A DNA stretch of 64,000 bases, taken from NCBI GenBank assembly GCA_015056765.1, contig SVFQ01000006.1, forward strand, positions 1 to 64,000, read 5' to 3'. The DNA comes from Lachnospiraceae bacterium. GTDB taxonomy: Bacteria; Bacillota; Clostridia; Lachnospirales; Lachnospiraceae. This document shows, in pieces, positions 51,506 through 60,097 of the stretch (position 1 is the stretch's first letter; each line of letters begins with the position of its first letter). Made by a program: the position numbers and the translations under genes. The notes under the pieces were generated by a model. It had not been told where the DNA came from. It searched no databases and was given only the letters and a program-made list of their open reading frames with translations.

Positions 51506-52639
51506 TTGAAGTCGAAAAAAAGCGGCATCTATGTGTGCCATACCTTTTATCACGTATATATTGCATGCCTGAAAGAACTGGCATTAAAGGATTTTAGAGA
51601 GAAAAAGGGAAAAGCCTATCGTAAGGCTACGATTCTTTTATCTACCATGTCCAATGACTTTGGAGATTTAAAAGACAGACTGATGGCCAGCGGGCTTTTC
51701 GAAGATGTCATCATGTTTGAAGAAAAAAGGGAGGACTTTTTCCCGGAACTTGCCCAGTATCGTGTGGACCGGGGAAGCACTTGGAAGAACCTTTTGCAGC
51801 GCATGAAGTTTACGAAGCGCTATGCAGAACTGGAGGCCCCCTATGTGCCCGTAAACTTCAGGGATTACGAGCTGGTGCAGGTGTTCTGCGACTCGGATCC
51901 TATCGGTTATTATTTGAATCAAAACAGAATCCATTATCTGGCTTTGGAAGATGGGCTAAACTGCCTGGTACACTTTGATGCAGCCAGATATGACAATCGT
52001 GGTCATTTTGGCCTGAAAGCATTTATGTCCAAACGACTGAATCTTATCTTTGTGCAGAATGGCTATGGCAAGTACTGTCTGGGTATGGAGGTCAATGACA
52101 TCAAGGCCATCAGCATGCCATGCCCGTACTATGTAGAGCTTCCCCGTAAGAATCTGGTGGATCGACTGACAGCCCGGGATAAAGAGCTTTTGCTGCAGAT
52201 TTTTGTAAAGAATCTGGATGCGTTAAAGCAGGTGGTAGGTCAAAAACAGGAAGATAAGAAATCCATTTTGATTTTGACGGACCCTGTATGTGAGTTAGAC
52301 GTAAGGGAGCAGATTTTCAAAGACATCGTAGCAGAGTATAGCAAGAAGGGTGACATCATCATTAAGCCGCACCCAAGAGATGCGCTGGATTATCGAAAGG
52401 TATTTCCGGAGTATCCCATCATCGATCCTTCTGTGCCCATGGAAATGCTGAATTTCCTGGAAGAAGGCAAGTTCGACATGGTAGTGACGGTATTTACCGA
52501 CTTAAAGGGGGCGGATTTTGCCGAAGAAAAGGTGCGCCTTGGGGATACCTTTATGGATCAGTATGAGGACCCGACGAAACACAACCAAAATATCAGTATC
52601 GGCATCACTCCTATAGAGCCGGATGATGAAATGAAATAA
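51506..52639 (+). CDS. sialyltransferase-like glycosyltransferase (candidate nonulosonate transferase)
   Basis: 377 residues from a TTG start with GAAAGAAGAG upstream; no nearby ATG exists. IYVCHTFYHVYIACLKEL at the start is the GT-B-like first strand seen in GT52/polysialyltransferase-type proteins. Two bacterial sialyltransferase motifs are visible: the acidic D/E-D/E-G as ALEDGLNC near residue 147, and the HP motif as IIIKPHPRDALD near 287. These families use CMP-activated nonulosonic acids, which fits the CMP-Pse synthetase encoded 3 kb downstream. It is the first gene of the forward cluster, so transfer of pseudaminic acid onto a glycan in the cytoplasm is the working idea. Family assignment is by motif only. 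Confidence 0.62.
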   Translation: MKSKKSGIYVCHTFYHVYIACLKELALKDFREKKGKAYRKATILLSTMSNDFGDLKDRLMASGLFEDVIMFEEKREDFFPELAQYRVDRGSTWKNLLQRMKFTKRYAELEAPYVPVNFRDYELVQVFCDSDPIGYYLNQNRIHYLALEDGLNCLVHFDAARYDNRGHFGLKAFMSKRLNLIFVQNGYGKYCLGMEVNDIKAISMPCPYYVELPRKNLVDRLTARDKELLLQIFVKNLDALKQVVGQKQEDKKSILILTDPVCELDVREQIFKDIVAEYSKKGDIIIKPHPRDALDYRKVFPEYPIIDPSVPMEMLNFLEEGKFDMVVTVFTDLKGADFAEEKVRLGDTFMDQYEDPTKHNQNISIGITPIEPDDEMK

Positions 52640-52672
52640 TCCGGTAATACATCAGAAAGTAAAGATAGATTT

Positions 52673-54418
52673 ATGAATAAGATTCTCAAAAAACTCAATG
52701 TCCTGTTGGACAGTAAGCAAAAACGAACCATGGCACTTTTGGTGGTGACCATGATTATCGGCGCTCTCTTAGAAGCTTTCAGTATCGGATTTGTCATTCC
52801 GGTTATCGAGGTGGTCATCGATCCTACGGCTTTTGATAAGTATGCCATCATGCAGGAGGTTATGAATCTGCTGCATATGACCAATCGCACCCACTTCTCG
52901 GTGCTGATTCTCAGCTTTTTGATTCTGCTGTTTGTCATTAAGAACCTGTTTTTATACTGGCAGCAGAAATTCATGTACCGATTTGTGTATACCAATCAGT
53001 TCCGTACTTCAGAGCGTATGATGAAAAACTATCTGCGAAAAGGCTACGAATTCTATTTAAACGCAGATACGGCAGTAATCCAGCGTAATATCACTTCGGA
53101 TGTCAATAACATGTACGCGCTGATTTTATCCCTGTTGCAGCTTTGCTCAGAGTGCATCGTATTTACTTTCCTCATCGTGGTTTTGCTGGTGGCAGACTGG
53201 AAGATGACCGTCATGATGGCTTCCTTATTGATCATCACACTGCTGATCATCAAAAGAGTGGTAAAGCCTGTCATGAAGAAAGCCGGCGAAGACAATCAGG
53301 ACTACTACAGTGGTCTGTTTAAATGGATTTCCCAGACTGTTCAGGGAATCAAGGAAGTGAAGATTTCCGGTAGAGAGCAGTACTTTACAGACGAATATAT
53401 CAAATGCGGTAAGGGCTATGTAAACGCGGTGCAGAAGTATACCCTGTACAACAGCATTCCGAGATTGTTGATTGAGACCATTTGTATCAGTGCTATGGTG
53501 GCCTATATCATTGTGCTGGTGGTGACAGGCAAGGACTTCACGGAGATGATGCCGATCCTGACAGCCTTTGGCGTAGCGGCCATCAGACTTATGCCTAGTG
53601 CAAACCGTATCAATAATCAGCTGACCAGTATGGCTTTTTATGAGCCGTTCTTCCTGGGTGTGTCTGATAATCTGCAGGATGAGATTTCCGGCAAGAATAC
53701 CGACATGAGCTTTGCAGATATGTCTACAGCCAAGTTGCCGGTGCAGAAAGAAATCAAATTGGAGCATATTACCTATGCTTATCCAAATACAGACAAGCTG
53801 ATCTTTGATGATGCTACCATGTCCATTCCGGTGGGTAAGGCCGTAGGCATCGTTGGCACTTCCGGCGCAGGTAAGACTACCGTGGTAGATATCCTGTTGG
53901 GCCTTTTGGAAGTAAGAAGCGGTGATGTCTTAGCAGACGGTGTGAATGTAAAGGAAAACTACAGAGGATGGCTGAAGAATATCGGTTATATCCCACAGAT
54001 GATTTTCATGCTGGATGATACCATTCGTAAAAACGTGGCTTTCGGTATTCCGGAAGAGGAAATCGATGAGAAGCGTTTATGGGAAGTGTTAAAAGAGGCG
54101 CAACTGGATACCTTTATCAAATCTTTGCCGGAAGGCCTTGACACCAGCATCGGTGAAAGAGGTATCAGACTCTCCGGTGGTCAGCGTCAGCGTATCGGTA
54201 TTGCCAGAGCCCTTTATCATGACCCGGAAGTTTTGATTTTAGATGAGGCCACTTCTGCACTGGATAACGATACAGAGGCAGCCATTATGGACTCTATTAA
54301 CTCCTTGCATGGCAAGAAGACTTTGATCATCATTGCCCATAGACTTCAGACCATCGAGAAGTGCGATATCGTATATCGTGTAGAAGAAGGAAAAATCCAA
54401 AAGGAAAGAGAAGTATAA
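52673..54418 (+). CDS. ABC exporter half-transporter, PglK/MsbA-like flippase
   Basis: 581 residues. The N-terminal ~320 residues carry six membrane segments (TMALLVVTMIIGALLEAFSIGFVIPVIEVV first). The ATPase has Walker A GTSGAGKTTVV near residue 398, the Q-loop YIPQMIFMLDDTI, signature LSGGQRQRIGIARAL, Walker B VLILDEATSALD and the switch His in IIIAHRLQTI. The TM1-2 sequence resembles PglK-type oligosaccharide flippases rather than drug exporters. Between two glycosyltransferase genes it likely moves a lipid-linked glycan outward. GTG of the next gene follows directly on the stop. Confidence 0.85.
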   Translation: MNKILKKLNVLLDSKQKRTMALLVVTMIIGALLEAFSIGFVIPVIEVVIDPTAFDKYAIMQEVMNLLHMTNRTHFSVLILSFLILLFVIKNLFLYWQQKFMYRFVYTNQFRTSERMMKNYLRKGYEFYLNADTAVIQRNITSDVNNMYALILSLLQLCSECIVFTFLIVVLLVADWKMTVMMASLLIITLLIIKRVVKPVMKKAGEDNQDYYSGLFKWISQTVQGIKEVKISGREQYFTDEYIKCGKGYVNAVQKYTLYNSIPRLLIETICISAMVAYIIVLVVTGKDFTEMMPILTAFGVAAIRLMPSANRINNQLTSMAFYEPFFLGVSDNLQDEISGKNTDMSFADMSTAKLPVQKEIKLEHITYAYPNTDKLIFDDATMSIPVGKAVGIVGTSGAGKTTVVDILLGLLEVRSGDVLADGVNVKENYRGWLKNIGYIPQMIFMLDDTIRKNVAFGIPEEEIDEKRLWEVLKEAQLDTFIKSLPEGLDTSIGERGIRLSGGQRQRIGIARALYHDPEVLILDEATSALDNDTEAAIMDSINSLHGKKTLIIIAHRLQTIEKCDIVYRVEEGKIQKEREV

Positions 54419-55441
54419 GTGAAACTTAGTGTCATAGTGCCGGTCTACAATATGGCGGCAGATGGAAAACTTCAATTTTGCTTAGACAGTATCCTAAAGC
54501 AAACCATGTCCGACTTGGAAATCATTGCAGTAGATGATGCGTCTACCGATGATTCTTATCAGGTGCTTTTAAGCTATGCAGATCGCTACCCGGAGAAGGT
54601 GAAGGTCTTCCGGAACAGTGAAAATAAGCGCCAGGGTGGCGCCAAAAACGAGGGCTTAAAGCATGCCGGTGGAGAGTGGATTGGCTTTGTAGACAGCGAT
54701 GACTTTTTAGACTCCAGGTATTATGAGAAACTCCTGCAAAAGGCAGAAGAAACCGGCGCAGATGTGGTGGGCACCGATTATACCCTGGTCTCCAAACAGG
54801 AATTTATGCCGGGCAAGACGGTAGCCAATAATAGCCTGCAGCAATGCGGCGTCTTAGACGAAGCAAAGCATAAAGACCTGGTGATGCGGCCGGGCAGTAT
54901 GGTTATCAAAATCTACCGGAGAGAGCTGATTTATGATAATCACCTGGATTTCCCGGAGCATATCTTCTATGAAGATAATTGTGCAGGCACCGTGTGGATG
55001 CTGTATGCAAAGCATTTTGAAAAGGTGGAAGAGCCGCTGTATTACTATTATCAGCATGACACTTCCACGGTACATACCATTACAGAAGAGCGTTGCAGAG
55101 ACCGCATGAAGGCAGGAGAACTACTTCTTTTAGAGACAAAGGCCAGAGGGTTCTATGATACCTATCGAGAGGAGATCGAGTTCCGTTTTATTGAGACTTA
55201 CTATGTGACTACTGTTTTTTCCTACTTAAGTGGAGCCAAAAGAATAAGTCTCAGCTTCTTAAATGAGCTTCGGATGGGGGCGAAAGCCTATGTACCGAAC
55301 TTTGAAGAAAATCCATATTATGTGAACCAAATTGGACCGGAAGAACGAAAACTCCTTCATATTCAACAGAAAAATAACACCTGTTTTTTGCTGTATTACC
55401 TAGGGCTGAAGTGGTATCGGAAGCTTCGGTATCGTAAATAA
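54419..55441 (+). CDS. family 2 glycosyltransferase
   Basis: 340 residues from GTG 54419, immediately after the flippase stop, with AAGGAAAGAG upstream. GT-A fold: LSVIVPVYNMAADGKLQFCLDSIL, IIAVDDASTDDSYQVL, and the DxD-type metal site WIGFVDSDDFLDSRYYEKL near residue 95. The region IFYEDNCAGTVWMLYAKHF near 180 carries the ED base candidate. Soluble, cytoplasmic. It adds a sugar, donor unknown, to the lipid-linked glycan that the flippase exports. No membrane segment is apparent. Confidence 0.9.
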   Translation: MKLSVIVPVYNMAADGKLQFCLDSILKQTMSDLEIIAVDDASTDDSYQVLLSYADRYPEKVKVFRNSENKRQGGAKNEGLKHAGGEWIGFVDSDDFLDSRYYEKLLQKAEETGADVVGTDYTLVSKQEFMPGKTVANNSLQQCGVLDEAKHKDLVMRPGSMVIKIYRRELIYDNHLDFPEHIFYEDNCAGTVWMLYAKHFEKVEEPLYYYYQHDTSTVHTITEERCRDRMKAGELLLLETKARGFYDTYREEIEFRFIETYYVTTVFSYLSGAKRISLSFLNELRMGAKAYVPNFEENPYYVNQIGPEERKLLHIQQKNNTCFLLYYLGLKWYRKLRYRK

Positions 55442-55502
55442 GCAAGAAATAATTTGGTAGACATAAAAAAGTTTTCTGCAGAGGCAGAAAGATAGGAAAA
55501 AC

Positions 55503-56195
55503 ATGAAAAGATTAGCAATTATCACAGCCAGAGGAGGGAGCAAACGTATCCCTCGAAAGAATATAAAACCATTTTTAGGGAAACCTATTTTAGCCTATTC
55601 TATCGAAGCGGCTTTGGATTCCGGACTTTTTGATGAAGTCATGGTTTCTACCGAAGATGAAGAAATAGCAGAAATCGCCAAAAAGTACGGTGCGAAGGTT
55701 CCTTTTTACCGCAGTGAGAAAACGGCGGGGGACTTTGCCACCACCAATGATGTGCTGCTGGAAGTACTGGAAGAGTATAAAAAGCTGGGACAGGAGTTTG
55801 ATGAAGCCTGCTGTATTTATCCTACGGCGCCTTTTGTTACCAGCAGTAAGTTAAAGAAGGCCATGGAGGAATTTGCAGTCAGTGATGCAGATACTTTGAT
55901 TCCGGTAGTGGCTTTCTCTTATCCGCCAAAGAGATCCTTGGTGATTCGGGAAGGCAGACTGGTCTTCCAGTATCCTGAGTTTATGGATTCCAGATCTCAG
56001 GATTTGGAAGCAGAGTATCACGACATTGGCCAGTTCTATCTTTTCCGTACAGAGGCATTTGAGAGAAATAAAAAGCTGATGATCGGGAATATCCTTCCTT
56101 TCGTGGTAGACGAAATGGAAGTACAGGATATCGATAATGAATCTGACTGGAAAATCGCAGAAATCAAGTACCAGACGATGCAAAATAAGAATTAG
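55503..56195 (+). CDS. pseF: CMP-pseudaminic acid synthetase (cytidylyltransferase), PseF
   Basis: 230 residues. IITARGGSKRIPRKNIKPFLGKPILAYSI is the nucleotide-binding P-loop-like motif of CMP-nonulosonate synthetases; VMVSTEDEEIAEIAKKYGA follows, then CIYPTAPFV and YHDIGQFYLFRTEAF, the PseF-type variant. It couples CTP with a nonulosonic acid to give CMP-Pse, the donor for transferases. A 7-bp hairpin (TTTCTGC/GCAGAAA) lies in its leader at 55473-55490. Next gene starts 38 bp downstream. Confidence 0.92.
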   Translation: MKRLAIITARGGSKRIPRKNIKPFLGKPILAYSIEAALDSGLFDEVMVSTEDEEIAEIAKKYGAKVPFYRSEKTAGDFATTNDVLLEVLEEYKKLGQEFDEACCIYPTAPFVTSSKLKKAMEEFAVSDADTLIPVVAFSYPPKRSLVIREGRLVFQYPEFMDSRSQDLEAEYHDIGQFYLFRTEAFERNKKLMIGNILPFVVDEMEVQDIDNESDWKIAEIKYQTMQNKN

Positions 56196-56233
56196 AATTG
56201 AAATTAGAAATAGGAGTAAAAGAGGAAAACAGA

Positions 56234-57175
56234 ATGACTATTTTATTGACAGCAATTGGTAAGCGTGTGGAGCTCATCACCCACCTAAAGACAAAGGCTA
56301 GAGTAGTGGGAGTGGATTGTAGTGAACTGAATGCTGCAAAACAGTTTGTAGATGCCTTTTATCTCATCCCGGCCATCAAAGCACCGGGATATGTGGAGAC
56401 TGTGCTGGAAGTATGCGAGAAGGAAGAAGTGGATTATTTGATTCCACTGTTTGAGCCGGAGTTTTTGATCCTGGATCAGCATAGAGATTCCTTTGAACAT
56501 ATCGGCACGAAGCTGCTTTTGGCAGATAAGCAGGTGCTGCAAATCTGTAACGATAAATACAGAACCGCAGATTTCTTTGAGAAATACAGCATTCCGGCAC
56601 CTACAACTTACCATCCATCTGAGTGGAAGGCAGCAAAGCGCATGCCTTATCCTTTGGTCATTAAGCCGGCAAGTGGTATGGGAAGTGCAGATGTGTATAT
56701 TGCGCAGGATATCGAAGACTTCCTATATTGCATTCACAAGGTGAAAAATCCTGTGGTGCAGGAACTGGTGAAAGGTATAGAGTACACCATGGATGTGCTT
56801 TGCGATGAAAGTGGCAACATCATCTACAATGTGCCCAGACAGAGACTGGAAGTACGAAGCGGAGAAGTCAATAAAAGTAAAGTAGACTTAAATCAGACAG
56901 TGATGGATCTTTCCGCGCAAGTTATGGAGGCACTGAACAAGGAAGGCGGGGTAAGAGGACCTTTTACACTGCAGTGCTTCTTAGATGCAGACGGAAAAGC
57001 CTGGATGCTGGAAATCAACCCACGCTTTGGCGGCGGCGTACCGCTAAGCTTTGCAGCAGGCGCTGACTATGCCTCTGCATTACAGGCTATGTGTGAGGGA
57101 AAACCGGTGACACCGGGAACCATTACCGAGAAAACCATGCTTCGCTATGATATGTCTGTATTTTTGGATGCCTAG
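56234..57175 (+). CDS. ATP-grasp ligase (carbamoyl-phosphate-synthase-like)
   Basis: About 313 residues from ATG 56234, which has GAGG 8 nt upstream; the ORF-track start at 56198 is a TTG without a site. N-terminal pre-ATP-grasp Rossmann-like domain (ILLTAIGKRVELI), then the ATP-grasp fold: YPLVIKPASGMGSADVYIA (glycine-rich ATP loop), VVQELVKGIEYTMDVLCDE, and metal-binding AWMLEINPRFGGGVPLS. Such enzymes join a carboxylate to an amine or similar nucleophile with ATP. Placed between pseF and pseI, it may attach an amino acid or other acyl group to the amino sugar or the nonulosonate. Substrate is inference; no closer family is recognised. Confidence 0.82.
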   Translation: MTILLTAIGKRVELITHLKTKARVVGVDCSELNAAKQFVDAFYLIPAIKAPGYVETVLEVCEKEEVDYLIPLFEPEFLILDQHRDSFEHIGTKLLLADKQVLQICNDKYRTADFFEKYSIPAPTTYHPSEWKAAKRMPYPLVIKPASGMGSADVYIAQDIEDFLYCIHKVKNPVVQELVKGIEYTMDVLCDESGNIIYNVPRQRLEVRSGEVNKSKVDLNQTVMDLSAQVMEALNKEGGVRGPFTLQCFLDADGKAWMLEINPRFGGGVPLSFAAGADYASALQAMCEGKPVTPGTITEKTMLRYDMSVFLDA

Positions 57176-57189
57176 TATCCGGGGGAAAA

Positions 57190-57873
57190 ATGAGACTGAC
57201 AGGAATTACAACCTATATATTTGATATGGACGATACCATGTATGAAGAGATGCAGTACGTGCGAGCTGCCATGGAGCATGTGGCGGAGTACGTGGAGCGG
57301 GAACATGGCATCGAAAAAGAGCGTATTTACCTATTTTGTATGGACTTAATGGAAGAACAGGGCAGAGGGGCCATCTTCGATATGATGATCGAAGAGTTCC
57401 ACCTAAAGGAGTCTGTAGAAAAACTGGTGGAGGTCTATCGAGATACCAGGCCCAGCCTGACACTATACGGAGATGCGGAAGCACTTCTGAAGGAAGTGGA
57501 AAGACAGGGATTGAAAACAGGCCTCATTACGGACGGAAATGCCAAGGTGCAGAAGGCAAAGGCAGAAGGTCTGAACCTGATGAACCGAATTCAGTCTGTA
57601 GTGCTTACAGATGCTATGGGTAAGAAGCCGGATGGCAGTGGATATCATAAGCCTGACCCGGAGGTCTATCTCAAGTGCCTGAAGGAACTGGGAGCAAATC
57701 CGGAAGATGCAGTATATATCGGGGATAATCCGGCCAAGGATTTCATTGGAGCCAGAAAACTGGGCATGAAAACAGTACAGGTATGCAGAAATAAGGGCAT
57801 GTTTATGGATCAAATGGTAAAGCCCGGCTATGAAGCAGATATGCAGGTAAGCCTTTTGACAGAGCTTTTATAA
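57190..57873 (+). CDS. HAD-family hydrolase
   Basis: 227 residues. HAD motif I is YIFDMDDTMYEEM (nucleophile and acid Asp), motif II LITDGNAKVQ, the Lys of motif III in a GYHKPDPEVYLKCL context, and motif IV VYIGDNPAKDFIGARKLG. C1 helical cap. The sequence resembles nucleotidase/NanP-like phosphatases. Pseudaminic acid synthesis by PseI yields an unphosphorylated sugar, so a NanP-type role is not required; the enzyme may instead act on an intermediate of the ATP-grasp step or pyrimidine nucleotides. It is 14 bp after the ATP-grasp gene and 26 bp before pseI. Confidence 0.85.
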   Translation: MRLTGITTYIFDMDDTMYEEMQYVRAAMEHVAEYVEREHGIEKERIYLFCMDLMEEQGRGAIFDMMIEEFHLKESVEKLVEVYRDTRPSLTLYGDAEALLKEVERQGLKTGLITDGNAKVQKAKAEGLNLMNRIQSVVLTDAMGKKPDGSGYHKPDPEVYLKCLKELGANPEDAVYIGDNPAKDFIGARKLGMKTVQVCRNKGMFMDQMVKPGYEADMQVSLLTELL

Positions 57874-57899
57874 GACGCAGAAAAAGAAAGAAGAGAACC

Positions 57900-59009
57900 A
57901 TGCAAAAAGAAATCATCATCGACGGACACAAAATCGGAGAAGGACATCCTACCTTCGTTATCGCTGAAATGTCCGCCAATCATAATATGGACTATAACCG
58001 CGCTATCGAGATTATGCATGCGGCCAAAGAAGCCGGCGCAGATGCGGTGAAAATACAGACCTATACGGCAGATACTATTACCATCGATTCCGACAAGCCG
58101 TATTTCCAGATTACCCAGGGGACTTTGTGGGATGGCAGAACCCTCCACAACCTGTATCAGGAAGCCTATACACCTTGGGAGTGGCAGGGAAGATTGATGG
58201 AGGAGGCTAAGAAAATAGGTATTACGCTGTTTTCTTCTCCTTTTGACCCTACTTCTGTAGATTTTCTGGAAACTTTGGATGTACCTTGCTATAAGATTGC
58301 ATCCTTTGAAATCACGGATATTCCGCTGATTCGTAAGATTGCAAAGTTAGGCAAACCTATGATTTTTGCTACAGGAATTGCCTATGAAGAGGATATTCAG
58401 CTGGCACTGCAGACCTGTAAGGAAGAAGGCAATGACCAGATTGCGCTTTTAAAGTGTACCTCCGCTTATCCTGCGCCTTATGAGGCTGTGAATCTGAATA
58501 TGATTCCACATTTGGCCAGCGAATTTGACTGTATCAGTGGTTTGTCAGACCATACCATGGGATATTCTGTAGCACTTGCGGCAGTAGCCAAAGGAGCCAA
58601 GGTCATCGAAAAGCACCTGACTCTTAGACGAGCAGATGGCGGGGCAGACTCTGCATTCTCCATGGAACCGGAAGAATGGAAAGAGATGTGCATCGGTATT
58701 CGTCAGGTAGAGAAAGCTTTAGGAAAGGTTACCTATGAGCTTTCCGAAAAACAGGTAAAAGAAAGAGAGCACACAAGAAGCCTCTTTGTATGTGAGAATA
58801 TAAAGAAGGGTGAAATCTTCACACCGGAAAACATGAGAAGCATTCGCCCGGGCTATGGATTACACACCAAGTATTTCGAGGAAATCCTTGGAAAACAGGC
58901 AACCATGGACTTGGAAAAGGGCACGCCTATGGCATGGAAATATGTGTCCGGCATGGAAGATAGAGTAACCCATGACTGCCCGGCAGGAGATAAGGAATGG
59001 TCTATGTAA
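57900..59009 (+). CDS. pseI: pseudaminic acid synthase, PseI
   Basis: 369 residues, NeuB family. FVIAEMSANHNMDYNRAIEIMHAAKEAGADAVKIQTY is the NeuB barrel start; ITIDSDKPYFQITQGTLWDGRTLH is characteristic of PseI rather than NeuB or LegI. LFSSPFDPTSVDFLETL, CISGLSDHTMGYSVALAA and VIEKHLTLRRADGGADSAFSMEP carry active-site residues. C-terminal SAF/antifreeze domain from ~residue 295. It condenses phosphoenolpyruvate with the 6-deoxy-altrose diamino sugar. Overlaps pseG by 13 nt. Confidence 0.95.
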   Translation: MQKEIIIDGHKIGEGHPTFVIAEMSANHNMDYNRAIEIMHAAKEAGADAVKIQTYTADTITIDSDKPYFQITQGTLWDGRTLHNLYQEAYTPWEWQGRLMEEAKKIGITLFSSPFDPTSVDFLETLDVPCYKIASFEITDIPLIRKIAKLGKPMIFATGIAYEEDIQLALQTCKEEGNDQIALLKCTSAYPAPYEAVNLNMIPHLASEFDCISGLSDHTMGYSVALAAVAKGAKVIEKHLTLRRADGGADSAFSMEPEEWKEMCIGIRQVEKALGKVTYELSEKQVKEREHTRSLFVCENIKKGEIFTPENMRSIRPGYGLHTKYFEEILGKQATMDLEKGTPMAWKYVSGMEDRVTHDCPAGDKEWSM

Positions 59010-60097
59010 GAGTGGACGGAAATGTCCAAATAGGCATGGGACATGTGATGCGTACCCTGTCTTTGGCAGATGCCATGAGAAAGGTGGGGCTTCCCATCTA
59101 CTTTTTGATGTCCAATCAGAAGGGAGAAGGGGAGACAGCAGCAGAGCTGGTGCGACAAAGGGGATTTGACGTGATAGAGATTCCCTACGCTTATCAGGAA
59201 AAAGATGGGGAGATTCCGTACCTGGCCAGAACCCTTGCGCAGTTTCCTACTGTCTTTTTGGTGGATAGTTATGCGGTGACACCGGAGTATCTTTCGGCTT
59301 TACGGGAACTGGGGAAAGTGGTTTACGTAGACGACTTGTGCGAAGAAATCTACCCGGTAGACGGCATCCTCAACTACAACATTTATGCAGAAAACCTTCC
59401 CTATCAGGAAAGGTATGCAGAGAATAAGAGCCTGCAGGAGAAAGCAACGAAGCTTTTTCTTGGACCACAGTATGCGCCTATCCGGGAGGCTTTTGTGGAG
59501 AGGCGCAGCGCAATGGAAAAAGAAGGAAAGCAGAAAAACGGCGGCCAACCTTTAAACGTGCTTTTTACCACCGGTGGCGGTGACTCTTTGCATATACTTC
59601 CTGCTATTGCAGAAGATTTAGATAAACTTTTAGATGGTGTAACGTATCATTTCCTATGTGGTCCACTCTCGGAGGATGGAGAGAAACTTACGTCCATGGC
59701 TCAAATGTATGGCCCGGAACGTATGGTGGTACACGGACCGCAAGAGAATATGGCATTGTTTTTAAACCGGTTTGATTTGGTAGTCAGTGCTGCCGGATCT
59801 ACTTTATATGAGCTGTGTACCTTAGGGATTGCCACCATCGGCTTTTCCTTTGTAGAGAATCAGGTGCAGAACCTGGCGGGATTTGCACAGCAAGTGGGAA
59901 TGCCCACTGCCGGAGCCTTTGATCAGGATATGGAAAAGGCAAAGGAAAAGGTCTTTATGCTGGTGAGAGAATATCTGCAAGAAGACGAAAAAAGACAGAA
60001 TCTGGCAAATCGGATGGCGAGTCTGGTGGATGGAATGGGAGCGATGCGATTTGCACAGGAGATGAAGCGAATACATGAAGAAACAAGACATTCCTAA
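58997..60097 (+). CDS. pseG: UDP-2,4-diacylamino-trideoxy-altropyranose hydrolase, PseG
   Basis: 366 residues, GT-B fold of the MurG-like type. VYVRVDGNVQIGMGHVMRTLSLADAM has the catalytic His of PseG in GMGH. The C-terminal part has FTTGGGDSLHIL, and VSAAGSTLYELCTLGIATIGFS, the UDP-binding site. PseG removes UDP from the C1 of the diacylamino sugar so that PseI can use it. ATG overlaps the end of pseI by 13 nt, and the SGNH gene starts inside its last 23 nt. No PseH acetyltransferase domain is fused at either end, unlike in some Firmicutes and Campylobacter relatives where PseG-PseH fusions exist. Confidence 0.93.
   Translation: MVYVRVDGNVQIGMGHVMRTLSLADAMRKVGLPIYFLMSNQKGEGETAAELVRQRGFDVIEIPYAYQEKDGEIPYLARTLAQFPTVFLVDSYAVTPEYLSALRELGKVVYVDDLCEEIYPVDGILNYNIYAENLPYQERYAENKSLQEKATKLFLGPQYAPIREAFVERRSAMEKEGKQKNGGQPLNVLFTTGGGDSLHILPAIAEDLDKLLDGVTYHFLCGPLSEDGEKLTSMAQMYGPERMVVHGPQENMALFLNRFDLVVSAAGSTLYELCTLGIATIGFSFVENQVQNLAGFAQQVGMPTAGAFDQDMEKAKEKVFMLVREYLQEDEKRQNLANRMASLVDGMGAMRFAQEMKRIHEETRHS

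Noticed and set aside
57190-57873. HAD protein as a NanP-type nonulosonate-9-phosphate phosphatase
   Set aside because: PseI-type condensation makes an unphosphorylated product, so this role is not needed; left as a generic HAD hydrolase.
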